A DNA stretch of 64,000 nt from Aquibium sp. A9E412 (GTDB lineage Bacteria > Pseudomonadota > Alphaproteobacteria > Rhizobiales > Rhizobiaceae). The notes under the pieces are model-generated. The model saw nothing but the letters and a program-made list of their open reading frames with translations, made no database searches and was not told the origin of the DNA. Numbering within the stretch: position 1 is the first letter of the stretch; every line of letters begins with the position of its first letter. Below are positions 1-8,114 of this stretch, piece after piece. The stretch covers positions 1-64,000 of the forward strand of contig NZ_JAOAOP010000006.1 of assembly GCF_030398335.1 (NCBI RefSeq), given 5' to 3'. The translations under genes were made by a program, and so were the position numbers.

Positions 1-327
1 CGTCGCTCACGCCGGCCGCGCGGCCGTTGCCGAATGTGATGAAGATGCTGTGCGGGCGATCCGCCCGCGTGCGGCGGCGTGAACGATTCGCCCCGCGATT
101 GCGGCCGATCCGGGGCGGCGACGGCGCCGCGCATGGCGGCCGGACTCTCGCCCGCGGTTCGCCGGCGTACCATTGCGGCGAAAATAAGTCATTGGAATGA
201 TTGCAGTTCTTCACGCCGATTGATTTGCTCGCCGCGGTCCGGCGCGCCAGTTTCCGCTCTGTCGACGGCGCGGCAGGTTCCTGCGTCCGGCCGTCGGCCA
301 CAGCAACCAGTGAAGGGAGTACCCGTC
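1..327. other. Unassigned left edge and leader of the first gene
   Basis: I recognise no gene here. A plus-strand frame open from the left edge ends at a TGA at 80-82 and could be the tail of a gene lying outside the window, but its translation is too short to judge. The stretch at 170-210 is locally AT-rich (TTGCGG at 173-178, AATGAT at 196-201, 17-base spacing) and could hold the promoter of the small gene at 328. This is a weak match to the sigma-70 consensus. Confidence 0.3.
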
Positions 328-570
328 ATGAAGAAGCTTCTCGCAACGCTCGCCGCCACCGGCTTTCTCGCGCTGTCGGCGCAGGCCGCCGAGGTCGAGG
401 GCACGGTGCAGTCGGTCGATCCGGCCGCGCGCATGATCGTGATGGAGGACGGCACCGCCTACACCGCCGACGGCGCGGTCGACCTGGAGTCGCTGACGGT
501 CGGCTCCTCGGTCACGCTGACCGTCGACGACGCCTCCGGCACGGTGACGGCGGTCGACACCGGCATGTAA
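328..570 (+). CDS. Small exported DUF1344-like protein
   Basis: An 80-residue protein. It has a clear signal peptide: Lys-Lys at residues 2-3, a hydrophobic core, and a likely cleavage after the AQA near residue 20. The short mature part is acidic and rich in Val and Thr, and it alternates strand-like stretches such as VEGTVQSVD and TVTAVD. This resembles the small periplasmic DUF1344 family of Rhizobiales, whose function is unknown. The start at 328 is chosen because GAAGGGAG lies about 8 bases upstream and the signal peptide begins there; longer versions of the frame have no signal sequence. It stands alone, about 235 bases upstream of sqdB. The family call is from memory of its size and pattern. 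Confidence 0.7.
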   Translation: MKKLLATLAATGFLALSAQAAEVEGTVQSVDPAARMIVMEDGTAYTADGAVDLESLTVGSSVTLTVDDASGTVTAVDTGM

Positions 571-643
571 TCGGCCAGCGCGGGCGGCCGTGCTGCGGCC
601 GTCCGCCTCCTTGCGTCCGGGCGCGTTTCGCGGCATGCAATTT

Positions 644-650
644 CTGTCAC
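644..650 (+). promoter_or_regulatory. Possible PhoB half-site upstream of sqdB
   Basis: CTGTCAC is an exact match to one half of the Pho-box repeat (consensus CTGTCAT/C, second copy 11 bases on). The partner repeat expected at about 655 is poor, so this is a half-site at best. It lies about 155 bases before sqdB. Sulfolipid genes are known to be induced by phosphate limitation, which makes the site plausible but not proven. Confidence 0.3.
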
Positions 651-805
651 AATGCGTCGCTAGACCATGAAGCCGCAAGGCGCGGGGCGGTTTGCGGGCC
701 GCATGGTCGGCCGGGATCGTTCTGCCGCCCGGGGTGAGGCCAGGTGACGCCGCTCGGCGGCAGCATGCGGCCGGCGCCGGATTCGATCAGCAAGGGACCG
801 ATTCG

Positions 806-2026
806 ATGAAGATTGCAGTTCTCGGCGGCGACGGTTTCGTCGGCTGGCCCACCGCGCTCCACCTGTCGGCGGCCGGCCACGAGGTGCACATCGTCGACAA
901 CCTGTCGCGCCGCTGGATCGACACCGAGCTCGGCGTGCAGTCGCTGACGCCGATGGATTCCATCCAGGAGCGCACGCGCATCTGGCACCAGGAGACCGGC
1001 CGGCGCATCCATTTCCACCTGATCGACCTGGCGCGCGACTACGAGGTCTTCAAGGCGTGGCTCGCCGAGACGCGGCCCGAGGCGGTGATCCACTTCGCCG
1101 AGCAGCGCGCCGCGCCCTATTCGATGAAGAGCGACCGGCACAAGAACTACACGGTCAACAACAACGTCAACGCCACGCACAACCTGCTCAACGCGCTGGT
1201 CGAGGTCGATCTCGACGCGCATCTGGTGCATCTCGGCACGATGGGCGTGTACGGCTATTCGAGCGTCGGCGCGGCGATCCCGGAAGGCTACCTGCCGGTC
1301 GGCATCGACACGCTGGCCGGCGAGACGGCGCGCCAGGAGATCCTCTACCCGGCCAATCCCGGCTCCATCTACCACATGACCAAGTGCCTGGATCAGCTCC
1401 TGTTCCAGTTCTACGCCAAGAACGACGGCCTGCGCATCACCGACCTGCACCAGGGCATCGTGTGGGGCACGCACACCGACCAGACCCGGCGGCACGTGCA
1501 GCTCATCAACCGGTTCGACTATGACGGCGACTACGGCACGGTGCTCAACCGCTTCCTGATCCAGGCGGCGATCGGCTACCCGCTCACCGTGCACGGCACC
1601 GGCGGCCAGACGCGCGCCTTCATCCACATCCAGGATTCGGTGCGCTGCATCGAGCTCGCCCTCAGGGAGCCGCCGGCGCGCGGCGACCGTGTCAAGATCT
1701 TCAACCAGATGACCGAGACGCACCGCGTGCGCGACCTGGCCGAGCTCGTCGCGCGGCTGACCGGCGGCAAGGTCGCCTACCTGCCGAACCCGCGCAAGGA
1801 GGCGGCCGAAAACGATCTCGTCGTGCGCAACGACCAGTTCCTGGCGCTCGGCCTCGACCCGATCACGCTAGAGGAGGGGCTGCTGTCGGAGGTCGTCGAC
1901 GTGGCGCGCAAATACGCCTACCGCGTCGACCGCAGCCGCATCCCGGCCGTCTCGGCCTGGACGCGCGACATCGCGCCCACGGTCGAGCGCGACCCGGAGG
2001 GCAAGCGGCTGAAGAGCGTCGGCTGA
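806..2026 (+). CDS. sqdB: UDP-sulfoquinovose synthase SqdB
   Basis: A 406-residue extended short-chain dehydrogenase that makes UDP-sulfoquinovose from UDP-glucose and sulfite, the head-group donor of the membrane sulfolipid SQDG. The N-terminus carries the NAD-binding GGDGFVG at residues 7-13. The active-site region reads LGTMGVYG (Thr145) followed by IYHMTKC with Tyr189 and Lys193, the Thr/Tyr/Lys set of the plant SQD1 family. Length agrees with bacterial SqdB. The ATG at 806 is chosen over upstream in-frame starts because the Rossmann fold begins at once and AAGGGA lies just before it. It is the first gene of a three-gene operon with sqdD (37-base gap) and sqdC, the order described for Rhodobacter sphaeroides sqdBDC. 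No sqdA is present. Confidence 0.93.
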   Translation: MKIAVLGGDGFVGWPTALHLSAAGHEVHIVDNLSRRWIDTELGVQSLTPMDSIQERTRIWHQETGRRIHFHLIDLARDYEVFKAWLAETRPEAVIHFAEQRAAPYSMKSDRHKNYTVNNNVNATHNLLNALVEVDLDAHLVHLGTMGVYGYSSVGAAIPEGYLPVGIDTLAGETARQEILYPANPGSIYHMTKCLDQLLFQFYAKNDGLRITDLHQGIVWGTHTDQTRRHVQLINRFDYDGDYGTVLNRFLIQAAIGYPLTVHGTGGQTRAFIHIQDSVRCIELALREPPARGDRVKIFNQMTETHRVRDLAELVARLTGGKVAYLPNPRKEAAENDLVVRNDQFLALGLDPITLEEGLLSEVVDVARKYAYRVDRSRIPAVSAWTRDIAPTVERDPEGKRLKSVG

Positions 2027-2063
2027 CGGCGGGCATCGCCCGCGCCCGCCGGAGCAAGGCCCC

Positions 2064-2882
2064 GTGTCCGCGTCCCGCCACGCCTATGTGACGCTCGTCA
2101 CCAACGCCGACTACGCGACGGGCGCGCGCGCCCTGGTCAACTCGCTCAAGCTGACGGCGACGGCCGCCGACATCGTCGTCATGCACACCGGCGGCGTCGA
2201 GGCGGCGGCGCTGGCACCGCTCGAGGCGCTCGGCGCGCGGCTCGTCGCGGCCGAGCTGCTGCCGACCTCGGACGCCTTCAACCGGCGCCACGCGCGCGAG
2301 CGGCTGCATGCTGCCGCGCCCTTCACCAAGGGCGGCAAGCCGGCCTTCCACACGCCGCTCGACAATTTCGCCAAGCTCCGGCTGTGGCAGCTCGCGGCCT
2401 ATGAGCGCGTCGTCTTCATCGACGCCGACGCGATCGTGCTGCGCAACATCGACCGGCTGTTCGGCTATCCCGAGTTCTGCGCCGCGCCCAACGTCTACGA
2501 ATCGCTTGCCGACTTCCACCGCATGAACTCCGGCGTCTTCGTCGCCAGGCCCGCGCAGCGCACCTTCGCGGCCATGCTGGAGCGGCTCGACGCGCCGGAC
2601 GCGTTCTGGCGGCGCACCGACCAGACCTTCCTGCAGAGCTTCTTTCCCGACTGGCACGGCCTGCCGGTGTTCTACAACATGCTGCAATATGTCTGGTTCA
2701 ACCTGCCGGCGCTGTGGGACTGGCGCTCGGTGTCGGTGGTGCACTACCAGTACGAGAAGCCGTGGCAGGCGGGCCACGACAAGGCCGACCGGCTGGCGCC
2801 GCTGATCGCGCTGTGGCGCGCCTATCACGACGGCACGGCGATCCCCGACATCGACGCGCTGGCCAACCCCGCGGCGGCATGA
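2064..2882 (+). CDS. sqdD: Glycosyltransferase SqdD (GT8-like)
   Basis: A 272-residue cytoplasmic glycosyltransferase of the glycogenin/GT8 type. Near the N-terminus is YVTLVTNADYATGARAL; the metal- and nucleotide-sugar-binding signature appears as FIDADAIVL around residues 118-126; FNSGVF-type and HYQYEKPW segments follow toward the C-terminus. In R. sphaeroides the equivalent gene is sqdD, thought to transfer sulfoquinovose from its UDP form. The GTG at 2064 is used, with GGAGCAAGG about 5 bases before it. Its stop overlaps the start of the next gene by four bases (ATGA), so the two are probably translationally coupled. The specific role comes from gene order; the fold assignment comes from the sequence. 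Confidence 0.82.
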   Translation: MSASRHAYVTLVTNADYATGARALVNSLKLTATAADIVVMHTGGVEAAALAPLEALGARLVAAELLPTSDAFNRRHARERLHAAAPFTKGGKPAFHTPLDNFAKLRLWQLAAYERVVFIDADAIVLRNIDRLFGYPEFCAAPNVYESLADFHRMNSGVFVARPAQRTFAAMLERLDAPDAFWRRTDQTFLQSFFPDWHGLPVFYNMLQYVWFNLPALWDWRSVSVVHYQYEKPWQAGHDKADRLAPLIALWRAYHDGTAIPDIDALANPAAA

Positions 2883-3781
2883 CCGCGCGGCCCTCCACGC
2901 TGGTCTCCGGCGCGACCGGCCAGGTCGGCCGGTTCCTCGCCGAGGGCCTGGTTGCGGCCGGCCACCGGGTCGTGGCCGCCGGCTGCACGCCGCCCGCGGC
3001 AGGCTTTTTCTCGCCGCCGCTGCCCTTCCGCCCGCTGTCGCTCGCGGCGGCGCCCGACGCGGCGCTGTTTGCCGGCGTCGACGTCTTCGTGCACGCCGCC
3101 TTCGACCACGTGCCGGGGCGCTATCGCGGCGGCGAGGGCGACGACCCGGCCGGCTTCCGCCGCCGCAACCTCGACGGATCGGTGGCACTGTTCGAGGCGG
3201 CGCGCCGCGCCGGGGTCCGTCGGATCGTCTTCCTGTCGAGCCGCGCGGTCTACGGCCGCCAGCCGCCCGGCGCGCCGCTCGCCGAGACGACGCCGCCGGT
3301 GCCCGACACGCTCTACGGCGAGGTCAAGCACGCCGCCGAGACGCGGCTTCTGGCGATGGGCGCCGACGGCGTGGTGCCGGTCGTGCTGCGCGCGACCGGG
3401 GTCTACGGCCCGGCCGGTCCCGGCCGCACGCACAAGTGGCAGGGGCTGTTCGACGACTATCTGGCCGGCGGGGCGGTGGCGCCGCGCGCCGGCACCGAGG
3501 TGCACGGCCGCGACCTCGCCGCGGCGGTGGCGCTGCTCGCCGGGCCGGCGGCCGGGCCGGGCGGCGTGTTCAACGTGTCCGACCTGGTGGTCGACCGGCG
3601 CACGCTGCTCGCCATCGTGCGCGATGCGACCGGCTGCCGCCACGCGCTGCCGCCGGCGGCCGACTGCTCGGCGCTCAACGTGATGGACTGCGCCAGGCTG
3701 CGCGCGGCGGGCTGGCGCCCCGGCGGCCGGCCGCTGCTCGAGCGCACGGTGCGCGCCATGGCGGCGGAGATGGCGCCGTAG
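2879..3781 (+). CDS. sqdC: SqdC-like NAD(P)-dependent epimerase/reductase
   Basis: A 300-residue extended short-chain dehydrogenase. The Rossmann glycine motif SGATGQVG is at residues 9-16, the Ser/Tyr/Lys region reads FLSSRAVYGRQ followed by YGEVKHAAE, and the C-terminal half is the substrate domain of the family. As third gene of sqdBDC it matches SqdC. Loss of SqdC in R. sphaeroides makes cells accumulate sulfoquinovosyl-dihydroxyacetone (established knowledge), so it is thought to be a reductase in or beside the sulfolipid pathway. Its ATG overlaps the sqdD stop (ATGA). A copy of the dispersed palindromic repeat begins at its stop codon. If the operon context were ignored, only 'NAD-dependent epimerase' could be claimed. 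Confidence 0.78.
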   Translation: MTARPSTLVSGATGQVGRFLAEGLVAAGHRVVAAGCTPPAAGFFSPPLPFRPLSLAAAPDAALFAGVDVFVHAAFDHVPGRYRGGEGDDPAGFRRRNLDGSVALFEAARRAGVRRIVFLSSRAVYGRQPPGAPLAETTPPVPDTLYGEVKHAAETRLLAMGADGVVPVVLRATGVYGPAGPGRTHKWQGLFDDYLAGGAVAPRAGTEVHGRDLAAAVALLAGPAAGPGGVFNVSDLVVDRRTLLAIVRDATGCRHALPPAADCSALNVMDCARLRAAGWRPGGRPLLERTVRAMAAEMAP

Positions 3782-3832
3782 TTTACAGGCGAAGCGGCAA
3801 TCCGTTCGCCGCTTGGACCCGCGTCGAGGCCG
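3780..3832 (-). repeat. Dispersed stop-codon palindromic repeat, copy 1
   Basis: A degenerate copy of the intergenic palindrome seen about ten times in the window. It shares the AG of the sqdC TAG stop and keeps the inner arms GGCGAA and TTCGCC, while the outer arms have decayed. It starts the 391-base gene-free interval 3782-4172. The rest of that interval holds a minus-strand terminator (4000-4028), a second repeat copy (4086-4172) and no gene I can recognise. It lies between two convergent genes. Confidence 0.6.
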
Positions 3833-3999
3833 CAAGCTGGGGCCGATCCGCGAGCCTGTGACAGGCAGACCGGCTCGGGCGCACGCGGCGGAGCGAATGC
3901 GCCCGGCAGCGCGGTCGTGTCCCCGGCAAGCCGAGGCGGGGCACCGCTTCGCCGTCGGCAGGCCGCCATCCCGTCTTTGCATGGTGGTCCGCCCGCACG

Positions 4000-4028
4000 A
4001 AAAAGAGCCCGACGAAAAGCCGGGCTCT
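4000..4028 (-). terminator. Rho-independent terminator of the EF-hand gene
   Basis: On the minus strand AGAGCCCG pairs with CGGGCTCT around a 9-base loop and is followed by five T residues. It lies about 145 bases beyond the stop codon at 4173 of the EF-hand gene. There is no T tract on the plus strand, so it should act on minus-strand transcripts only. Confidence 0.75.
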
Positions 4029-4085
4029 CCCGCGGGCCGGCCCGTGCCGGCCGGTGCGCCTTGCCGATGCGCTGGGGCCGACCCG

Positions 4086-4172
4086 CTTTCAGGGGATCGC
4101 AGATCGGCCCCACCTTATTGCTTCGACGCGTTTGCGGACGGCGAACCGGTATCCACTTCGCCGGCAAACGCT
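4086..4172 (-). repeat. Dispersed stop-codon palindromic repeat, copy 2 (full length)
   Basis: A nearly full-length copy. Read on the minus strand it begins with AGCGTTTG directly after the TAA stop of the EF-hand gene, continues through the inner arms around GGCGAAGTGG and TTCGCCGTCC, the closing arm GCAAACGCGTC, and then a tail ending in a TGAAAG-like sequence. The tail (the part around CGATCTGC) is shared with the copies at 40472, 42680 and 60249, so the full element is about 85-90 bases. Confidence 0.8.
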
Positions 4173-5033
4173 TTAGTAGGTCAGGAAGTGGAAGGTGTAG
4201 ACGGGCACCGCCACGACGCCGGCGTCACCGGCTTCGGCGCCCTGCGCATCCTGACCCGCCTGGGCGTCGTCCTGCGCGGTGCCGCCCTCGTCGACCGAAG
4301 CCGTGGTGGTCTGGTCGAGCGGGCGCGACATCGCCTCGCCATACTCCTGCTCGCTGACGGAATCGGAGGCGTCCGCGTCGAGCGCATCGAAGCGGGCGTC
4401 CGCCCATGTCTCGTCACGCTCGGCCGAAGGCCGGGCCGTCCACTCCTCGGTGTCGACCATGCCGTCGTCGTTGGTGTCGAGCGTGTCGAAGGTCATAGCC
4501 GAGCGCTGCGCGGCCTCGTCCTTCGACATCGATTCCATGGTCTGCGGGTTCTCCGCCTCGTCCGGCGACATCCAGACGTAGCGGCGCAGCGCAGAGAACG
4601 GCTCTTCCCGGCCGGCCTCGGTCACCATCGCCTCGCGCACGTTGTCGTAGGAGATCTCGGCCAGCTCGCGGAACTCGTCACGGCTGATCGCCTCGTCCTG
4701 GTTGGCGTCGGCCTCGGCGAAGTTCTCGGCGCTGCGGTCGGCGGCGGCCGACGGCAGGGCACCCGGCGTGCCGGTGCAGTCGAAATACTCGACGCGGGTG
4801 ATGTTGCCGTCGCCGTCCTTGTCGATCGCGCCGAAGCGGGCCTCGATGGCGTCCTGCGCCTCCTGCCTGTTCACCATGCCGTCGCCATCGGCGTCGACCT
4901 TGGTCCAGGCCGCGTCGCAGTACGAACCGGCATCGGCCATGCGGTTGGCGCTGCCGGTGTCCTGGGCGTGGGCGGCGAACGCCGTGCCGCCCATGGCGAG
5001 GGCAACGGCGGTGGTGCGAAGAAGATGAGCCAT
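4173..5033 (-). CDS. Exported EF-hand calcium-binding protein
   Basis: A 286-residue secreted or periplasmic protein with a signal peptide (cleavage near AHA at residue 23) and five EF-hand loops: DADGDGMVNRQE (47-58), DKDGDGNITRVE (71-82), DANQDEAISRDE (109-120), DTNDDGMVDTEE (186-197) and DADASDSVSEQE (219-230). Loops 1, 2 and 4 keep the glycine at position 6; loops 3 and 5 have Glu or Asp there but keep the acidic ligands. This suggests calcium binding or sensing outside the cytoplasm. The final 50 residues are Ala/Asp/Gln-rich low complexity ending in a hydrophobic FHFLTY. The start at 5033 is supported by AAGGGAG just upstream and by the signal peptide; the longer open frame has neither. 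Target unknown. Confidence 0.85.
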   Translation of the reverse strand: MAHLLRTTAVALAMGGTAFAAHAQDTGSANRMADAGSYCDAAWTKVDADGDGMVNRQEAQDAIEARFGAIDKDGDGNITRVEYFDCTGTPGALPSAAADRSAENFAEADANQDEAISRDEFRELAEISYDNVREAMVTEAGREEPFSALRRYVWMSPDEAENPQTMESMSKDEAAQRSAMTFDTLDTNDDGMVDTEEWTARPSAERDETWADARFDALDADASDSVSEQEYGEAMSRPLDQTTTASVDEGGTAQDDAQAGQDAQGAEAGDAGVVAVPVYTFHFLTY

Positions 5034-5143
5034 CCTGTCACTCCCTTGTCCGTTTCGCTCGCGTGCCGGGCACGCGCCCCTCCTGCGGGCCGAAACTGTT
5101 TCGCGGGAGCTGTGTTCCGTGCGGCGACGGACAGTCCGGCCAG

Positions 5144-5167
5144 AAAAAAAAGCGCCGGTGCGGCGCT
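5144..5167 (-). terminator. Rho-independent terminator of the dehydratase operon
   Basis: On the minus strand AGCGCCG pairs with CGGCGCT around a 3-base loop and runs into seven or eight T residues. It starts six bases past the stop codon at 5173, so it ends the alcohol dehydrogenase-dehydratase transcript. Confidence 0.88.
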
Positions 5168-5172
5168 GCGCG

Positions 5173-6390
5173 TCACGGCACCAGCGGGTCGGGGGCCATC
5201 TCCAGATGCAGGCGGTCGCCGTCATAGGGATGCGCCTCGGCCACCGCCTCGTCGAGCTCGACGCCAAGGCCGGGCTCGCCGGAGGGCACGACATGGCCGT
5301 CCTGCCAGACGATCGGCGACTTGAGCAGCGCGGCGTGGAAGCCGTCCCAGGTGCGGATCGATTCCAGGATCAGGAAGTTGGGCAGCGTCACGGCGAGCTG
5401 GATGTTGGCGGCCGCCACCAGCGGGCCGCAATAGCAGTGCGGCGCGATCTGCACGTGATGCGCCTCGGCCATGGCGGCGATCTTCTTGGTCTCCAGGATG
5501 CCGCCCGAGCGGCCGAGATCCGGCTGCAGGATCGCCGCGGCGCCGAGCGCCAGCAGCCGGGCGAACTCGTGCTTGGTCGTCAGCCGCTCGCCGGCGGCGA
5601 TCGGGATCGTCGTCTGCCGCGCCACGGTCGCCATCGCCTCCGGGCTGTCGGGCGGCACCGGCTCCTCGAACCACAGCGGGTCGGCCGGCTCGATGGCGCG
5701 CGCCATGCGCAGCGCGCCGGCCGGCGTGAACTGGCCGTGCGTGCCGAACAGGATGTCGGCCGCCGTGCCGACCGCCTCGCGCACCGCCATCACCATGCGG
5801 GCGGAGAGGTCGATGTCGACGAGCCGCGGCTGGTGGCCGTCGAAGGCGGTGTAGGGGCCGGCGGGGTCGAACTTGACGGCGTCGAAGCCCTGCCGCACGC
5901 AGGCGAGCGCGGCCGCGGCGGCCAGCTCGGGATCGTTGTAGACGTTGCGCTGCGGCGCCTCCGCCTCGTCGGGATAGACGCTGCCGGTTTCCGGGTAGAG
6001 ATAGGTGTAGGAGCGCAGCGTCTCGTGCACGCGGCCGCCGAGCAGCTTGTAGACCGGCCGGCCGGCCTCCTTGCCGACGATGTCCCAGCAGGCCATCTCG
6101 AGCGCCGACACGCAACCCATCATGGCGACGTCGGGCCGCTGGGTGAAGCCGGAGGAATAGGCACGGCGCCAGAACGCCTCGATGTCGTGCGGGTCGCGGC
6201 CGACCAGGTGGCGCGCCGCCACGTCCTCGATCATGCGCGCGGTGACGTGCGGCCCGAAGCTGGCGTTGTAGGCCTCGCCGTAGCCGTGCACGCCGCCGTC
6301 CGTCGTCAGCCGCACGAAGATGAAGTAGCGGCCGCCCGCCTGCGGCGGCGGGTTGCCGACCACCCAGGTCTTCACGTCGGTGATCCTCAT
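5173..6390 (-). CDS. Enolase-superfamily sugar-acid dehydratase (mandelate racemase family)
   Basis: A 405-residue protein of the mandelate racemase/muconate lactonizing family, closest in pattern to sugar-acid dehydratases such as galactonate dehydratase. It has the N-terminal capping domain, then the barrel with KFD (Lys173, Asp175), WFEEP (Glu242/243), AAGERL (Glu268), QPDLGRSGG (Asp291) and IAPHCYCGP (His318), and Glu343 near the C-terminal end. The position that in galactonate dehydratases carries the first metal-ligand Asp (pattern DFHGR) reads FGTHGQ here: the His (218) is kept but the Asp is replaced by Gly216. The substrate cannot be named. It sits 33 bases downstream of an alcohol dehydrogenase gene on the same strand, so the pair may oxidise and dehydrate a sugar or sugar acid. 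The start ATG at 6390 begins with the family's typical MRITDVK. Confidence 0.8.
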   Translation of the reverse strand: MRITDVKTWVVGNPPPQAGGRYFIFVRLTTDGGVHGYGEAYNASFGPHVTARMIEDVAARHLVGRDPHDIEAFWRRAYSSGFTQRPDVAMMGCVSALEMACWDIVGKEAGRPVYKLLGGRVHETLRSYTYLYPETGSVYPDEAEAPQRNVYNDPELAAAAALACVRQGFDAVKFDPAGPYTAFDGHQPRLVDIDLSARMVMAVREAVGTAADILFGTHGQFTPAGALRMARAIEPADPLWFEEPVPPDSPEAMATVARQTTIPIAAGERLTTKHEFARLLALGAAAILQPDLGRSGGILETKKIAAMAEAHHVQIAPHCYCGPLVAAANIQLAVTLPNFLILESIRTWDGFHAALLKSPIVWQDGHVVPSGEPGLGVELDEAVAEAHPYDGDRLHLEMAPDPLVP

Positions 6391-6423
6391 GCCGCAGCTC
6401 CCCCCGCCGCCGGCCAGGCGGCC

Positions 6424-7515
6424 TCAGTCGAACACGATGACGTTGCGCAGCGCGCGGCCGTCCTTGACCGCGGCGATCGCCTCGTTGATCCGGGCGAGAG
6501 GGTAGCGGCCGGTGATCAGCGCGTCGAGTTCGAGGCGGCCGCTGCGGTAGTGCTCCACAAGCCGGGGGATGTCGAGGTCGATGCGCGCCTCGCCCATCTT
6601 GGAGCCGAGGATGCGCTGGTTGCAGGCGGCCAGCGTGGCCGGATCGTATTCGGCCATCACGCCGCTCGGCGGCATGCCGACGACGACGACCGCGCCGTTG
6701 CGCGCGATCAGGCCGAGGGCGCTGTCGAGCGCGGCCTTGGCGCCGACGGCGACGAAGACGTGGTCGACGCCGCGGCCGCCGGTCAGCGCGCGCACCGCAT
6801 CGGCGGCGCTGTCGCGTGCGGGATTGACCGCGTGGTTGGCGCCGAAGCGGCGGGCGGCGGCGAGCTTGTCGTCGGACAGGTCGACGGCGACGACGAGGCC
6901 GGCACCGGCGAGCACGGCGCCCTGCACGCTGTTGAGGCCGACGCCGCCGCAGCCGACAACGGCGACCGTGTCGCCGGGCCTGACGCGCGCCGTGTTCATC
7001 ACCGCGCCGTAGCCGGTGATGACGCCGCAGGCGAGCAGCGAAGCGGGCGCGAAGCCGATGTCGGGCGGGATCGCGACGAGCTGGCTTTCGTGCACCACCA
7101 CCTTCTCGGCGAAGGCGCCGGTGCGCATCGCCTGCACGTAGGTGGCGCCGTTGCCGTCGCCGAGCGGGCTCGTCCGGTCGAGCGCGAACTCCGCCTCGCA
7201 CATCACCGGGCTGTCGCGGCCGCAATAGTGGCAGGCGCCGCACGAGCGGATCAGCGTCACCACCGCGTGGTCGCCGGGCCGCACGCGGCTGACGCCGGCG
7301 CCGGTCGCCGCGACCACGCCGGCCGCCTCGTGGCCGTAGACCGCCGGCAGCGCGCCGCCCCACGCGCCCTCGGCGAAGGCGATGTCGGAGTGGCAGATGG
7401 CGCAGGCGCGGATGTCGACCAGCACCTCGCCAGGCCCGGGCGGCGCCAGCACCAGATCCTCGACGACGAGCGGCGCGCCGAAGGCGCGACAGACGGCGGC
7501 CTTGATGACGGTCAT
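6424..7515 (-). CDS. Zinc-dependent alcohol dehydrogenase (MDR family)
   Basis: A 363-residue medium-chain dehydrogenase. Catalytic zinc ligands are visible in CAICHSD (Cys41) and YGHEAAG (His62, Glu63); the structural zinc loop has Cys92, Cys95, Cys98 and Cys106; the nucleotide-binding GCGGVGL follows near residue 190. It is closest in style to the class III/formaldehyde-type zinc alcohol dehydrogenases, but the substrate is not evident. It is the upstream gene of a two-gene operon with the enolase-superfamily dehydratase. The ATG at 7515 is chosen because the family N-terminus starts there; a longer open frame upstream has no family similarity. It is divergent from the thioesterase gene across about 200 bases. 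Confidence 0.88.
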   Translation of the reverse strand: MTVIKAAVCRAFGAPLVVEDLVLAPPGPGEVLVDIRACAICHSDIAFAEGAWGGALPAVYGHEAAGVVAATGAGVSRVRPGDHAVVTLIRSCGACHYCGRDSPVMCEAEFALDRTSPLGDGNGATYVQAMRTGAFAEKVVVHESQLVAIPPDIGFAPASLLACGVITGYGAVMNTARVRPGDTVAVVGCGGVGLNSVQGAVLAGAGLVVAVDLSDDKLAAARRFGANHAVNPARDSAADAVRALTGGRGVDHVFVAVGAKAALDSALGLIARNGAVVVVGMPPSGVMAEYDPATLAACNQRILGSKMGEARIDLDIPRLVEHYRSGRLELDALITGRYPLARINEAIAAVKDGRALRNVIVFD

Positions 7516-7717
7516 GGGGCGTTTCCCGCGTTGCCGGAACGACAGTAGACCACCGGCCAGCGGCCGTGCATCGGCATTCCGACGTCGGCGCGGCCCGGCG
7601 TGTCGGATTTGCCGCATGCGCCCCGTGCCGCGCGCGCCAGGCCGCCGCGGCGGCGTTGACCGCGGGCCGGCCGGGCGCTACCGGAACGGACCGTCACCGC
7701 CACGTCCGAGGTTCCCC

Positions 7718-8110
7718 ATGCCGCCAGCCCAGTCCAAACCGTCCGGCGAGCTCACGCTGCGCACGCTCGCCATGCCGGGCGACGCCAATGCGGCCGGCGA
7801 CATCTTCGGCGGCTGGGTGATGGCGCAGATGGATCTGGCCTGCGGCATCCGAGCTGCCGAGCGCGCGCGCGGTCGCGTCGTCACGGCGGCGGTCAAGGAG
7901 ATGTCGTTCGCCAAGCCGATGCAGATCGGCGACACGCTGTGCATCTACACCCATGTCGAGCGGGTCGGCCGCACCTCGATGGTGCTCAGGGTCGAGGCCT
8001 GGGCGCAGCGCTACCTGTCCGACGTGATGGAAAAGGTCACCGACGCGGAGTTCGTCATGGTGGCGCTCGACGCCACCGGCAAGCCGAAGCCGGTGCCGCC
8101 GGAGGCGTGA
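7718..8110 (+). CDS. Acyl-CoA thioesterase YciA-like
   Basis: A 130-residue hotdog-fold thioesterase that hydrolyses acyl-CoA. The N-terminal region reads LRTLAMPGDANAAGDIFGG, where the Asn and Asp of the conserved N-x-x-GD-IFGG motif lie at residues 21 and 26. It continues with the central helix WVMAQMDLA and the strand FAKPMQIGD typical of YciA/BACH proteins. Length is normal for the single-domain form. The ATG at 7718 follows GAGGTT, a weak ribosome site. It converges on the CorC-like gene with only four bases between stops. Confidence 0.88.
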   Translation: MPPAQSKPSGELTLRTLAMPGDANAAGDIFGGWVMAQMDLACGIRAAERARGRVVTAAVKEMSFAKPMQIGDTLCIYTHVERVGRTSMVLRVEAWAQRYLSDVMEKVTDAEFVMVALDATGKPKPVPPEA

Positions 8111-8114
8111 GGCC

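Noticed and set aside
2-82. Possible tail of a plus-strand gene at the left edge
   Set aside because: Only 26 codons are visible, ending at the TGA at 80-82. A minus-strand frame in the same bases looks about equally protein-like, so no call is justified.
5119-7548. A long plus-strand open frame opposite the dehydratase and alcohol dehydrogenase genes
   Set aside because: Low-complexity Arg/Ala/Val/His sequence without motifs. The minus strand has two well-recognised enzymes plus a terminator.
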